From Clostridia bacterium (GTDB taxonomy: Bacteria > Bacillota > Clostridia > DUPQ01), in assembly GCA_016935835.1 (NCBI GenBank), contig JAFGQE010000121.1, positions 1-34,681 on the forward strand: 34,681 nucleotides of DNA, in the 5' to 3' direction. The number at the start of each line of letters is the position of its first letter. Within the stretch, counting starts at the first letter, position 1. Both the position numbers and the translations under genes were made by a program. Below the pieces are notes generated by a model. That model saw only the letters and a program-made list of their open reading frames with translations. It did no database searches and had not been told where the DNA came from. This document shows positions 9,208 through 18,333 of this stretch, one piece after another.

Positions 9208-9723
9208 ATGAAAAAAATAGATGCGGCCTTCATTGCCCGGGCCGCCGTCATAGCGGCCCTGTATGCGGCGCTTACGATTGCCCTGGCGCCCATAAGCTTC
9301 GGACTTGTCCAGTTCCGTATAGCGGAGGCGCTTACAGTGCTCGCATATTTCACGCCGGCGGCGATACCGGGACTGTTCGCGGGATGCCTTATTGCGAATA
9401 TCATAGGTCCGTACGGCATGCTTGATATCATATTCGGCAGCATCGCCACACTGGCCGCGGCATTGCTGACTTATAGAATAAGGAACAAATATCTGGCGCC
9501 CCTTCCTCCTGTAATATTGAATTCCGTCATCGTAGGACCCCTGGTGGCGTATTTTGTCGATGTGCCCTTTTATCTGGGAATGCTTTATGTCGGGGCGGGA
9601 CAGCTGGCCGTATGCTATGCCCTGGGGCTGCCGCTTCTGCTGCTGCTGGAGCCCGGTGCCGGGAGGCTGTTCGGCGAAGCAAAAAACAAAGCTGCAAAAA
9701 CCACGGGCAAAAGACAGGGATGA
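9208..9723 (+). CDS. queT: QueT family queuosine-precursor ECF S component
   Basis: This 171-residue membrane protein has about five hydrophobic segments. Its N-terminal half contains the family pattern IALAPISFGLVQFRIAEAL and ANIIGPYGMLDIIFGS. QueT proteins are S components of ECF transporters that import queuosine precursors such as preQ1 or preQ0. The preQ1-I riboswitch directly upstream supports this strongly. GGAGGG precedes the ATG by 9 bases. No que biosynthesis genes are near, so the gene forms a single-gene transcription unit; ECF energising subunits must be encoded elsewhere. It faces the tetR gene, with 33 bases between their ends and no clear terminator. Confidence 0.92.
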   Translation: MKKIDAAFIARAAVIAALYAALTIALAPISFGLVQFRIAEALTVLAYFTPAAIPGLFAGCLIANIIGPYGMLDIIFGSIATLAAALLTYRIRNKYLAPLPPVILNSVIVGPLVAYFVDVPFYLGMLYVGAGQLAVCYALGLPLLLLLEPGAGRLFGEAKNKAAKTTGKRQG

Positions 9724-9756
9724 ACCGGCTTTGCCCATGATGTCCATATCGCCCGT

Positions 9757-10332
9757 TCAGGACAGGAGTTTGAGGCAATACTCATGGAAAAATGCCGACA
9801 GGTCGTCCCGGCTGCGGCCGCCCGCCTGCGCATTGTGCATGATCATGTTCGATATCGTAATAACAAGCGACTGTATGTAAAGCGGATTTTCCGGCTTTTT
9901 AACAATGCCCCCGGCCGCTCCCTTTGATATGATTCCATCGAGGATGTCCGTCATGGCTTCCATTATTCCCATCGCCGTCGCCCTCAGGCGTTTGATTGCA
10001 TTGCCCGTGAACGGCATATTGGATGAGTCGCCGATCATTGAGAGGAACGGGGCCTTCCCCGTAATCTCTATGATGCTGTCAATAAATGCCTGCAGGCTGT
10101 CATTAAATCCGCTTTTCCCTGAAACACTTTCTGATATATGGGCAACGCACATGTCAAGCCCGAACTCCACGGCCCCCAGGAAAAGATCCTCCTTGCTGGG
10201 GAAATATTCATAAACCGTGCCCTTGCCGATGTCCGCCCTTTTTGCTATATCGGATACCTTGAGGCCGTTGACGCCGTTTTCCATCATTATGTCCAGCACG
10301 GACTGCAGGATAAGCTCGCGTTTTCCTTTCAT
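9757..10332 (-). CDS. TetR family transcriptional repressor of the RND pump
   Basis: The protein has 191 residues. The N-terminal helix-turn-helix lies at about 22-46 (KVSDIAKRADIGKGTVYEYFPSKEDL), the classic TetR pattern. The remaining helices would form the ligand pocket and dimer interface and carry no family-specific motif I recognise. The ATG at 10332 overlaps the stop of the RND gene by four bases (ATGA), so it is the second gene of the pump operon and translationally coupled. A palindrome typical of TetR operators sits at the operon promoter (13444-13461), so it probably represses its own operon and is released by a pump substrate. The inducer is unknown. Confidence 0.9.
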   Translation of the reverse strand: MKGKRELILQSVLDIMMENGVNGLKVSDIAKRADIGKGTVYEYFPSKEDLFLGAVEFGLDMCVAHISESVSGKSGFNDSLQAFIDSIIEITGKAPFLSMIGDSSNMPFTGNAIKRLRATAMGIMEAMTDILDGIISKGAAGGIVKKPENPLYIQSLVITISNMIMHNAQAGGRSRDDLSAFFHEYCLKLLS

Positions 10333-13300
10333 ACAGGAACCACATCCTTCCCGCCCTTGCTTTTCTTTTTCTTTTTCAACGGCTTGTCCCTGCCCGCAAT
10401 GAGCGAATACATAACAGGTATGACTATCAGGGTAAGGATTGTCGAGAAAATCAATCCTCCGATTACCGTTATGGCCAGCGGTGTGGTCATCTCCGTGCCT
10501 TCGCCCAATCCAATCGACATGGGCACCAGCGCCAGTATGGTCGTGACGACGGTCATGAGTATGGGCCTGAGCCTTACGGGACCGGCCTCGAGGATGGCGT
10601 CATCTTTCCTCCGGCCTTCCCTGCGCAGCCTGTTAATGTAATCCACAAGCACGATCCCGTTGTTTACGACTATTCCAGCCAGTACAATCATGCCGATGAA
10701 TGCGGGGACGCTGAGCGGGTTTCCCGTGGACAGAAGGCCAAGGAACGCCCCGGTGAATGCAAGCGGTATTGAGAACATGATTATGAAAGGATGTATCAGC
10801 GACTCGAACTGGGCCGCCATTATCATGTATACCAGGATAATGCCGATGGCAAGCGCGAACAGGAGGCTGTCGAATGCCTCGGCTATTTCCTCATTCGTTC
10901 CCGCCAGCTTTATTGTATAGGAGTCGTCATATTCATAATCATCGAGCCTGTCCTGGATTGCGCGGCCGACCGAGCCCGGGTCATATCCCTCGGACAGCTT
11001 GCCGGTGACGCTTGCGAGGCGCTGCTGGGATTCCCTTTGTATCGAAGTGACACCCTCGCGTATTTCCACGACCGCAACATCCTTCAGGGAAACCTCTGTC
11101 CCGAGGGCGGTGGGAATGCTTATGTCGCCGATGGTGTCAAGGACAAATTCGTCGGGACGCATTATCCTGACCGTTACATCGTTGTTGTCAAGGCGAACGG
11201 AAGTGACCCCAAGCCCTTGAAGGCTGTTGCTGACCGCATTGGCAATCTGATATGTCGTGATTCCTGCCATTGCCATCCTCGGTTCCACCGGAAGGATTGC
11301 TATCTCGGGGGCGCTTGAATCAAGGCTTGTCTCTGATTCGGATATCCCCTCGGTTTCATCGAATATCTTCTTTATATCCTCGGCAATGGCATCAAGTTCC
11401 ATAAGGTCGTCGCCCTGGATCTCAACGGTTACGCTGGAACCCCCGAGCATTGCCATCCCGGGGTTGTCTATTGCAGATACAAAGATATTCGCGCCTTCGA
11501 TTTCCTTGAGACGGTTCCTGAGGTCGTCGGCGAATTCCGCCGTCGACATGCTTCTGTCCGATTTTGGAACCAGAACGACTGTCAGCGTCCCGGTATCCGC
11601 GCCGCCGCCCGAGCCGCCGAATCCAAAGGCCCCGCCTTTGCTGAGCACGCTGGCGCTTGTTATCTTCACCTCTTCATATGATTGAAGGATTTCCTCGATT
11701 TCTGAGACAATGGCCACGGTTTCCGTGTATTCCGATCCCTTGGGAAGCTCAACCGAGACCGAAAGCTGTCCCTGGTCGGATTCCGGGAAATACTCCATGC
11801 CCATCCCAAGCACCCCGTAGACGCTTCCTCCGAAGAACAGCAGCGCGATGACCAGGACAAGGGCCCTCCTTTTAAGCGACCATCCCAATGCCCCCGAATA
11901 GAAGCGGGTGAGTGCAGAGATAACGTGGTGGTGCTTCGACTTATCGGCCCGAAGCGTCTTCGAGGCAATCATGGGGACAAGCGTCAGCGCGATGAAAAGG
12001 CTTGCAAGCAGCGATATCGATACGGTGAGGGCCATTTCCCTGAATATGTCCGCGGTGAAGCCCGAGATGAATACGACCGGAAGAAAAACGGATACGGTGG
12101 TAAGAGTGGAAGCCGTTATCGCCCCGGCGATCGTCGACGCGCCCTTGATGGCCGCTTTTTTCATCCCAAGGCCCTGTGTCCTCAGCCGGTAGATGTTCTC
12201 GATAACCACTATGGAGTTATCCACAAGCATCCCGATCCCGAGGGCGAGTCCTCCCATCGATACGATGTTGAGGGTGATGCCCGCGAAATATATGAGTATG
12301 AACGCCGCCAGGATGCTTATTGGGATCGCAACCCCGATTATGAAGGTGGCCCGTATATCCTTTAGGAAAACAAAAAGGATGATGACCGCCAGAATTGCGC
12401 CTATGAGTCCGTTGAGGCCGACATTGTTGACCATCATGCGTGTATACTGCGACTGGTCCAGGGTCAGCACAAGGGAGGCGCCTGCATATTCTTCCTCTAT
12501 CAGCGAGATCTCATCACGGACCCTTCCGGCTACCTCGACGGTATTGTAATCGCTTTGTTTTTGTAAACTGATCGTTATGCTGTCCCTGCCGTTTACCCTG
12601 GAATATGTCCTGGTGTTAATATTGTCGTAGGTTACTTCCGCGAAATCTTTCAATTCCACCGGCTTCATCAGGGTTTTGGAGAAGAAGGAAACAGCCTTCA
12701 GGTCGTCGAGCGACTGAAACGCACCCAGGGTCCTGACCGAATATTCCGTGGAACCATCGGTGATTTTCCCGCCCGGGAGATTCAGGTTGCCGGCTGTTAT
12801 CATCTGGCCCAGCATTTGTTCCGTTATGCCCAGGGATTCCATTTTTGCCTTGTCCGGGGTTATGCGTATTTCCTTTTCAATGCCGCCGGTTATCGAAACG
12901 CTGGCGACGCCGTCGATTTTTTCAAGTCTTGGTTTCAGGACGTCCTCCGCCCAGCGGGTGGTGGCCCACATGTCCGAGTCGTCGTATGATACGGAATATC
13001 CCATCATCGGTATGAGGTTCATATCGAATTTGATCAGCATCGGGGATGACACGTCGTCGGGCAGGTAAGGGGAGACCATGTCGAGCCTTTCACGCATCTC
13101 AAGCATAACTACATCCATGTCGGTGTCCTGGTTGAACTCCAGGATGACAAGGGAGCTTCCGTCGCCTGACGTGCTGCTTATTGTCTTGATGTTGCTTACG
13201 GTGGCCATTGCCGTTTCAATCGTCCTTGTGACGATGTTCTCGACCTCCTCGGGACCGGCCCCGCTGTATGAAGTCGATACTATCGCATAGGGCAGGTTGA

Positions 13301-13418
13301 TATCCGGGAACAAATCCATCTTAAGGTTTGTCAGGGCGACTACGCCGAGCAATATTATTACAAAGGTCATCATGAGGGCCGTTATGGGCCTGCGGACGCT
13401 GAATCGTGACAGGTTCAT
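10329..13418 (-). CDS. RND (AcrB/SwrC-type) multidrug efflux pump
   Basis: The protein has 1029 residues, normal for the HAE-type RND family. It has one membrane helix at the N-terminus (SVRRPITALMMTFVIILLGVV), a first large external loop, a bundle of about six membrane helices with the GGLALGIGMLVDNSIVVIENI motif containing the proton-relay Asp, a second large loop and a second bundle (about 860-1020) with AGIVVNNGIVLVDYINRLR. It exports lipophilic or amphiphilic compounds using the proton gradient. No membrane-fusion or outer-membrane partner is adjacent, as for SwrC of Bacillus subtilis, which fits a single-membrane cell. AAAGGAAG precedes the ATG. The gene shares its operon with a TetR repressor and has a clear promoter and operator upstream. 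Confidence 0.95.
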   Translation of the reverse strand: MNLSRFSVRRPITALMMTFVIILLGVVALTNLKMDLFPDINLPYAIVSTSYSGAGPEEVENIVTRTIETAMATVSNIKTISSTSGDGSSLVILEFNQDTDMDVVMLEMRERLDMVSPYLPDDVSSPMLIKFDMNLIPMMGYSVSYDDSDMWATTRWAEDVLKPRLEKIDGVASVSITGGIEKEIRITPDKAKMESLGITEQMLGQMITAGNLNLPGGKITDGSTEYSVRTLGAFQSLDDLKAVSFFSKTLMKPVELKDFAEVTYDNINTRTYSRVNGRDSITISLQKQSDYNTVEVAGRVRDEISLIEEEYAGASLVLTLDQSQYTRMMVNNVGLNGLIGAILAVIILFVFLKDIRATFIIGVAIPISILAAFILIYFAGITLNIVSMGGLALGIGMLVDNSIVVIENIYRLRTQGLGMKKAAIKGASTIAGAITASTLTTVSVFLPVVFISGFTADIFREMALTVSISLLASLFIALTLVPMIASKTLRADKSKHHHVISALTRFYSGALGWSLKRRALVLVIALLFFGGSVYGVLGMGMEYFPESDQGQLSVSVELPKGSEYTETVAIVSEIEEILQSYEEVKITSASVLSKGGAFGFGGSGGGADTGTLTVVLVPKSDRSMSTAEFADDLRNRLKEIEGANIFVSAIDNPGMAMLGGSSVTVEIQGDDLMELDAIAEDIKKIFDETEGISESETSLDSSAPEIAILPVEPRMAMAGITTYQIANAVSNSLQGLGVTSVRLDNNDVTVRIMRPDEFVLDTIGDISIPTALGTEVSLKDVAVVEIREGVTSIQRESQQRLASVTGKLSEGYDPGSVGRAIQDRLDDYEYDDSYTIKLAGTNEEIAEAFDSLLFALAIGIILVYMIMAAQFESLIHPFIIMFSIPLAFTGAFLGLLSTGNPLSVPAFIGMIVLAGIVVNNGIVLVDYINRLRREGRRKDDAILEAGPVRLRPILMTVVTTILALVPMSIGLGEGTEMTTPLAITVIGGLIFSTILTLIVIPVMYSLIAGRDKPLKKKKKSKGGKDVVPV

Positions 13419-13443
13419 CGCAAATACTTCCTTTTCAAAACTG

Positions 13444-13461
13444 ACCGACCGTTCGGTCGGT
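13444..13461. promoter_or_regulatory. TetR-type operator
   Basis: ACCGACCG and CGGTCGGT form 8-bp inverted arms around two bases. The site begins 6 bases downstream of the -10 box, over the probable transcription start of the RND-tetR operon. Sites of this ACCGACC/GGTCGGT form are common operators of TetR family repressors. Confidence 0.85.
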
Positions 13462-13467
13462 ATAAAT

Positions 13468-13495
13468 ATTCTATCACTTGGAATTCCAAAGTCAA
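13468..13495 (-). promoter_or_regulatory. Promoter of the RND-tetR operon
   Basis: On the minus strand, TTGACT (13495-13490) and TAGAAT (13473-13468) are separated by 16 bases. The spacer contains a perfect 12-bp palindrome TTGGAATTCCAA. The operator lies immediately downstream, so bound repressor would block initiation. Confidence 0.8.
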
Positions 13496-13527
13496 TAGGA
13501 ATTTACTTGCGCAACGTTTGAGGGCGG

Positions 13528-13554
13528 AATAAAAAAACCGGCCGAAGCCGGTTT
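13528..13554 (-). terminator. Intrinsic terminator of the phosphofructokinase gene
   Basis: Read on the minus strand, AAACCGGC, a TTCG tetraloop and GCCGGTTT form an 8-bp stem followed by a run of T (the A run at 13528-13534). It begins three bases after the stop codon. Confidence 0.9.
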
Positions 13555-13557
13555 GTT

Positions 13558-14808
13558 TCATTTGTTTTTGCCTGCCTGGACCTTTCGCAGCTTTGCAAAG
13601 AGGGGAAGCCCGTCGACATAGGGGGGATGGGAGTCTCCCTGGATCAGTGGAATTGCGTATTCAATGAATTCGTCCTTCATGAAATTGCCTTCCTCGTTTA
13701 TCCACTCGCGTGGAACTGTTTTTTCCGTATTCGCCGAGAGGCTGAGATTAACCAGCTTCATCGAACAATTGTAGAGCCCGTCGACATAGGTCCTCTCGAA
13801 GGCGACCATATGGTCGGTTATTCCGCTGACGGCAGCCCTGACTGCCTCGCGGCCTGCGGCGAACGCTTCCATGACATCTGTCAATGAGCCAAGATGCGCC
13901 GCGCATCTTTGCATCAGGGAGAACTCGATCCCGCGGACCTTGCATCCGAATTCATCCCTGGCCCTCGCGGCCAGCACCGCGGCGGCCCCGCCAAGCTGGG
14001 CGTGCCCGAATGCGTCCTTGGAAAGACTGGCGCCCATCTCGGCTATGTACTTGCCGTCGGAATCCTTGCAGCCCTCTGAAAAAGCCACTATGACCTTACC
14101 GGTCTTTTCATAAACCTTGCGCACATCACTGAGGAACTTTTCCATCGTAAACGGGATTTCCGGCAGATATATCAAGTCGGGGCCGGCTCCCTTGTATGAG
14201 GCGAGGGCGCTTGCGGCCGTGAGCCAGCCTGCGTTCCTGCCCATTATCTCTACTACGGTTATCATCGGCGTATCGTAAACGCGCGCATCATGGTAAAGTT
14301 CCATCAGCGTGGTCGCGACATATCTTGCGGCGCTTCCATAACCGGGGCAGTGGTCCGTGCCGAACAGGTCGTTGTCTATGGTCTTCGGAACCCCGATCAC
14401 ATTGCAGTCGAAGCCGGATTTCTGAAGGAACTTGCTGATTTTATTGGTTGTGTCCATTGAGTCGTTGCCGCCGTTGTAGAAAAAATACCTGATGTCGTAC
14501 TTTTTGAATACCTCCAGAATACGCTTGTAATCGCTGTCGTCTACATCGGGATTTTTAAGTTTATAACGGACGGACCCAAGGGCTGAGGACGGGGTGGTCT
14601 TTAAAAGTTCCAGCTGTTCCGGATCCTCCCTGGACATATCGTAGAAATCCTCCTCGAGTATTCCCCTGATTCCATGTGCGGCGCCGTATACGGCAGTAAT
14701 GTTTTCTTCGCTGAGCGCCTGGATGAACACACCGGCAGCGCTGGCATTTATAACGGACGTTGGCCCGCCCGACTGGCCGAATATGCATGCGCCTTTTAAA
14801 TCCTTCAT
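13558..14808 (-). CDS. pfp: Pyrophosphate-dependent 6-phosphofructokinase
   Basis: This 416-residue enzyme phosphorylates fructose 6-phosphate in glycolysis and is probably reversible. GQSGGPTSVINAS near the N-terminus binds the phosphate donor. The donor-choice positions read GGNDS (113-117) and PKTIDND (141-147): Asp116 and Lys142 replace the two glycines of ATP enzymes (Gly104 and Gly124 in E. coli PfkA), the known mark of PPi specificity. Asp145 is the catalytic base, and MGRNAGWL contacts the sugar phosphate. GGAGG precedes the ATG. The gene forms its own unit with a promoter at 14845-14873 and a terminator. A PPi-type enzyme points to an anaerobe saving ATP in glycolysis. Confidence 0.92.
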   Translation of the reverse strand: MKDLKGACIFGQSGGPTSVINASAAGVFIQALSEENITAVYGAAHGIRGILEEDFYDMSREDPEQLELLKTTPSSALGSVRYKLKNPDVDDSDYKRILEVFKKYDIRYFFYNGGNDSMDTTNKISKFLQKSGFDCNVIGVPKTIDNDLFGTDHCPGYGSAARYVATTLMELYHDARVYDTPMITVVEIMGRNAGWLTAASALASYKGAGPDLIYLPEIPFTMEKFLSDVRKVYEKTGKVIVAFSEGCKDSDGKYIAEMGASLSKDAFGHAQLGGAAAVLAARARDEFGCKVRGIEFSLMQRCAAHLGSLTDVMEAFAAGREAVRAAVSGITDHMVAFERTYVDGLYNCSMKLVNLSLSANTEKTVPREWINEEGNFMKDEFIEYAIPLIQGDSHPPYVDGLPLFAKLRKVQAGKNK

Positions 14809-14844
14809 TGAAAAACCTCCAAAAACGATAAAAATTCAGGTAAA

Positions 14845-14873
14845 AATATAACATAAGGGGTGGCAAAAAGCAA
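14845..14873 (-). promoter_or_regulatory. Promoter of the phosphofructokinase gene
   Basis: On the minus strand, TTGCTT (14873-14868) and TATATT (14850-14845) are 17 bases apart, and the -10 is preceded by TGT, giving an extended -10. The start codon follows 36 bases downstream of the -10. Confidence 0.65.
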
Positions 14874-14945
14874 ACGCGCGAAGAAACGGACAATATGCTG
14901 CATCCGTGACTTCATTCCGCGCCGCGTCTTCCTTCAGATAATGTC

Positions 14946-14975
14946 TTGCATTGGTTTTGCAAGGCAGAGTATAAT
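14946..14975 (+). promoter_or_regulatory. Promoter of the ABC exporter operon
   Basis: TTGCAT (14946-14951) and a perfect TATAAT (14970-14975) are 18 bases apart. The leader to the ATPase start codon at 15134 is about 150 bases and holds no ORF or riboswitch that I recognise. A small inverted repeat (CTTGCA/TGCAAG) overlaps the -35 box and could be an operator. Confidence 0.7.
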
Positions 14976-15133
14976 TTAGAAGTGCCGGGTGAAAAATTGT
15001 TTTCAAGTTGTCCGGCAAACCTGATTTACAGGTAAGGCTCCATGCCGCTGATAAGGGGATGAGGCCGGTATGAATCAGAATTTTGTCCCTTGCCGGATGA
15101 TTGGAAACCGGCGGGGGATTTGAGGGGTGTCAC

Positions 15134-16066
15134 ATGATAATTGAATGCAAGGGACTTAAGAAGTCTTACAAGGATGTGAAGGCCCTTGACGGCCTTGACC
15201 TGGTAATTCCCAAAGGTATGATATATGGTCTGCTGGGACCCAACGGGGCGGGCAAAAGCACATTCATAAACATTGTTGCCGGCCTGGTTGGCGCTGATTC
15301 GGGCAGTCTGTCCGTCGCGGGCAAAAGACTGCCGGCCGAAAGCGGGAAGGTCAAGAAGTTGATGGGGTTCGTTCCCCAGGACCTGGCGATCTACGACGAC
15401 CTGACGGCATATGAGAACCTGGCGTTCTTCGCCTCGCTTTACGGGTTGTCGGGCAAAGGGAAAAAAGAGAAGGTTCGAAACGCGCTTGAATTCGTCAGCC
15501 TGTCCGACAGGATGAAGGATTACCCAAAGAACTATTCGGGCGGCATGAAACGAAGGCTCAACCTGGCATGCGGCATAGTGCATGAGCCTGAGATAATATT
15601 TCTAGATGAGCCGACGGTCGGGATAGACCCGCAGTCGAGGAACCATATAATGGAGTCCATAAAGAAGCTGAATAAAATGGGCATGACTGTTGTTTATACT
15701 ACACATTACATGGAAGAGGCCGAGACGCTGTGCGACAGGATCGGGATCATCGACCACGGCAGGATAATCGCGGAAGGCACGCTGGCCGAACTTCAAAGGA
15801 CGGTATCGGAAAATGAACTCATTTTCATAGAGGTCCATGGCGACGCCGGCGCGCTGGCGGAGGACATCGGCGGGCTTCCGGGGGTCATCTCATCGGAGAA
15901 GGAGGACGGCGGGATCCTTGTCAACCATACGGGCGGAAGGGGGATCCTGGAGAAAATAGTCGCCGGGGCGTCAGCCCGCAGGCTGGACATACGGAAAATA
16001 GAGAACAGGATGCCAAACCTCGAGGATGTATTCCTGGCCATGACCGGAAGGACTTTGAGGGACTGA
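15134..16066 (+). CDS. ABC exporter ATP-binding protein (LnrL-like)
   Basis: The protein has 310 residues. The Walker A motif is GPNGAGKST (35-43), the Q-loop is FVPQDLAIYDDLT, the signature is YSGGMKRRLNLA (134-145), Walker B is IIFLDEPTVGID (154-165) and the switch His is in TTHYMEEAE. This order and the C-terminal extension match DrrA/NatA/LnrL-type exporters. An in-frame TTG at 15101 is possible, but ATG at 15134 has GAGGGGTG upstream and begins exactly where homologues begin. It energises the two permeases encoded directly downstream (3 bases to the first). One ATPase with two different ABC-2 permeases matches LnrLMN, the linearmycin-resistance exporter of Bacillus. The actual substrate here is unknown; lipid-like antibiotics are a reasonable guess. 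Confidence 0.93.
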   Translation: MIIECKGLKKSYKDVKALDGLDLVIPKGMIYGLLGPNGAGKSTFINIVAGLVGADSGSLSVAGKRLPAESGKVKKLMGFVPQDLAIYDDLTAYENLAFFASLYGLSGKGKKEKVRNALEFVSLSDRMKDYPKNYSGGMKRRLNLACGIVHEPEIIFLDEPTVGIDPQSRNHIMESIKKLNKMGMTVVYTTHYMEEAETLCDRIGIIDHGRIIAEGTLAELQRTVSENELIFIEVHGDAGALAEDIGGLPGVISSEKEDGGILVNHTGGRGILEKIVAGASARRLDIRKIENRMPNLEDVFLAMTGRTLRD

Positions 16067-16069
16067 GGG

Positions 16070-17200
16070 ATGAAATTTCTGAGCTTTTTCACAATATATG
16101 CGAAAAGGACGGTCAGGGACAGGATGTTCTTCATCATCATGCTGCTGTTTCCGGTACTGCTCATCTGGCTGCTCGGAAGCGCTTTTGCGGGAGTGATGGG
16201 GGACCAGGACACTGATTCAATTGTCTCGGCCCGGTTGATATACACGGTGGAGGAAAGCTCGCCGCTTTCCGAAGCCTTTGAAACGCATCTCGCCGGCGCT
16301 GAAAACAAATTCTTCACGCTGGAAAAGCTGGACGACAGGGACCTTGCGATGGAAAGCATCATAAGGAATAATTACGACGCCTTTATAATCATTGCCGCCG
16401 ATAAAATGACCATTTACAAGAACAGCTACTATAACTTCAATTCATCCATGGCCGAGCTCATACTGAAGACATTCACCGACGATTATAACCTCATGTACGA
16501 GATCGCATCCCGGAATCCCGCGGCTCTCGCAGGCGCGGTGGACGCCGTGGACGCCGGGCCGTTCACGAAGGAAGTGTCGTTCGACAGGCAGCGGACGCCC
16601 GGCTCGATGGATTATTACGGCGTGACCATCTCGACGATGTTCATTTTCTACGGGCTTATCTTCCTGGGTACATATTTCGCCGGAAACAAGGTAAACAAGA
16701 CTGCGGACAGGATAAGCACGTCGCCGGCGAGCATGACGCTTTACCAGTGGGGGACGGCTGCGGGCAGCGTCGCTCTGATATCAATGCAAAGCCTGCTGGT
16801 CGTAACGCTCGGGATACTTGTATTCAAAATCTACTGGGGGGGCGAGCTCGGGATAAGCCTGCTGGTGATCCTCGCCGAGATAATCATGGTTTCGGCCATC
16901 GGAACCATCCTGGGCATCATGCTGAAGAATGAAAACATGATCGCGGGCATATCGCAGATAGTGATACCCGCAATAGTATTCCTGGGCGACGGTTATGTGC
17001 AGCTCGGAGATTCCGGGGCGCTTTCGGTCATAAAGAAATTGTCGCCGATGTATTGGATAAACCATGGTATTTTCGATGCCGTTTACCTTCACGAATACAA
17101 GACGGCCGCCATATCAATATCCATATGCCTTGGCATAGCGCTGCTGTGCACTGCGGCGGTTGCCCTGTCGGGCAGGGGCGGGAGGACGGGGAATGCGTAA
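16070..17200 (+). CDS. ABC-2 type permease (first of pair)
   Basis: The protein has 376 residues. The layout is that of ABC-2 exporter permeases: one membrane helix at 20-42 (MFFIIMLLFPVLLIWLLGSAF), an external domain of about 130 residues, then five helices from about 185 to the end, including the conserved MISQIVIPAIVFLGDGYV-like segment. GAGGGACTGAGGG lies just upstream of the ATG. It overlaps the next permease gene by 8 bases. Together with the ATPase and second permease it should form a heterodimeric exporter in the cytoplasmic membrane. Confidence 0.88.
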   Translation: MKFLSFFTIYAKRTVRDRMFFIIMLLFPVLLIWLLGSAFAGVMGDQDTDSIVSARLIYTVEESSPLSEAFETHLAGAENKFFTLEKLDDRDLAMESIIRNNYDAFIIIAADKMTIYKNSYYNFNSSMAELILKTFTDDYNLMYEIASRNPAALAGAVDAVDAGPFTKEVSFDRQRTPGSMDYYGVTISTMFIFYGLIFLGTYFAGNKVNKTADRISTSPASMTLYQWGTAAGSVALISMQSLLVVTLGILVFKIYWGGELGISLLVILAEIIMVSAIGTILGIMLKNENMIAGISQIVIPAIVFLGDGYVQLGDSGALSVIKKLSPMYWINHGIFDAVYLHEYKTAAISISICLGIALLCTAAVALSGRGGRTGNA

Positions 17201-18332
17201 CATACTTGGAATCGCCGGCAACAATATAAAAAGGATGCTTAAGAAAATATCGGGAATTCTGATATACCTGGTCCTTCCCCCGATGCTTGCAGTTGTGTTC
17301 ATGCTTATGGTTTCATCAGGCCAAAGCTCCGTCATACCCATTGGAATAACTGACGGCGACGGCAGCGTCTCAAGTGCGGAAATAACAAGATATATTGAAG
17401 AGAGCGACAAGTATACCGTCGTCATGTACGGGGAGGGCACCCTTGAGGCCGTGGTCGCGGGCAAGGAAGTCAGGGCGGGGATATTCATCTCGGCCGGCTT
17501 TGAGGAATACATGACCGGCGGGGGGGAGGCTGTCGTCGAGGTCATTTCCATCGAGGGGATGTCCGTCACAGGCTGGCTCAGGGGTTATCTGGAGCAGAAG
17601 ATCTCAATGCTGCACAAGGCGGGGGGAATGCTCGGGGATATGGCCGAATACAGGGATGTAATAGGCGAATACAGCGGGAAATACGTAAAAACGGAGTCGG
17701 TCGAGGTGCTTGACAAGTCCAACAAGATGTCCGGCACAAGGGCGGGATTCGGAATGTTCACGTTCGCGTCGATGTTCGGCATATGGTCGATCTGCGCGCT
17801 CGGGTTCAGGGAAAAGGTAAGGAGGACGTACCAGCGGATAATGTCCTGCCCGGTGACGCCATGGCAGTATGCGGCGGGCAATACGCTGGCATGCATGTTC
17901 TTTGCCCTGATGCACGCCGTCATATCGATTACAATCTCATATAATCTTTTCGACCTGGGCGGCATTCTTCCCATCGGTGGTTTCATAGTGCTGATATCCG
18001 TATTCTACATGGCGGTGATACCCATGGGTTTCCTGCTGATGTCCCTTGGCAGGAGCGAGGCCGCGGTAATGGCGGTCAACGTCGTGGTGCTTACCCTGAC
18101 ATGCATGCTCGGCGGCTGCTACTGGCAGGTAGAATGGATGCCCGAGGCCATGCAGAGGATGGCGAGGGGCACGATACAGTTCTGGTTTACCGACGGAATA
18201 GACACCCTGATGAAGCAGGGAAGCCTTTCTTCCATAAGCACGAACCTGATTGTCCTGGCGGCTTGCGGAGTCGCATTTTCATTGGCATATATATTTATAG
18301 AAAAATCGAAAAAAAACAAGATGGCGGTGTGA
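17193..18332 (+). CDS. ABC-2 type permease (second of pair)
   Basis: This 379-residue protein has the same arrangement as its neighbour: an N-terminal helix (ISGILIYLVLPPMLAVVFMLMV), an external region of about 150 residues and a block of five to six helices ending at residue 370. An upstream in-frame start at 17160 exists, but ATG at 17193 has GGAGG upstream and gives a normal N-terminus (MRNILGIAGNNIKRM). It overlaps the previous gene by 8 bases, a mark of translational coupling. It is the LnrN-like partner of the exporter. Confidence 0.88.
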   Translation: MRNILGIAGNNIKRMLKKISGILIYLVLPPMLAVVFMLMVSSGQSSVIPIGITDGDGSVSSAEITRYIEESDKYTVVMYGEGTLEAVVAGKEVRAGIFISAGFEEYMTGGGEAVVEVISIEGMSVTGWLRGYLEQKISMLHKAGGMLGDMAEYRDVIGEYSGKYVKTESVEVLDKSNKMSGTRAGFGMFTFASMFGIWSICALGFREKVRRTYQRIMSCPVTPWQYAAGNTLACMFFALMHAVISITISYNLFDLGGILPIGGFIVLISVFYMAVIPMGFLLMSLGRSEAAVMAVNVVVLTLTCMLGGCYWQVEWMPEAMQRMARGTIQFWFTDGIDTLMKQGSLSSISTNLIVLAACGVAFSLAYIFIEKSKKNKMAV

Positions 18333-18333
18333 T

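Noticed and set aside
13558-14808. ATP-dependent phosphofructokinase
   Set aside because: The two glycines that select ATP are replaced by Asp116 and Lys142, which is the PPi-type pattern.
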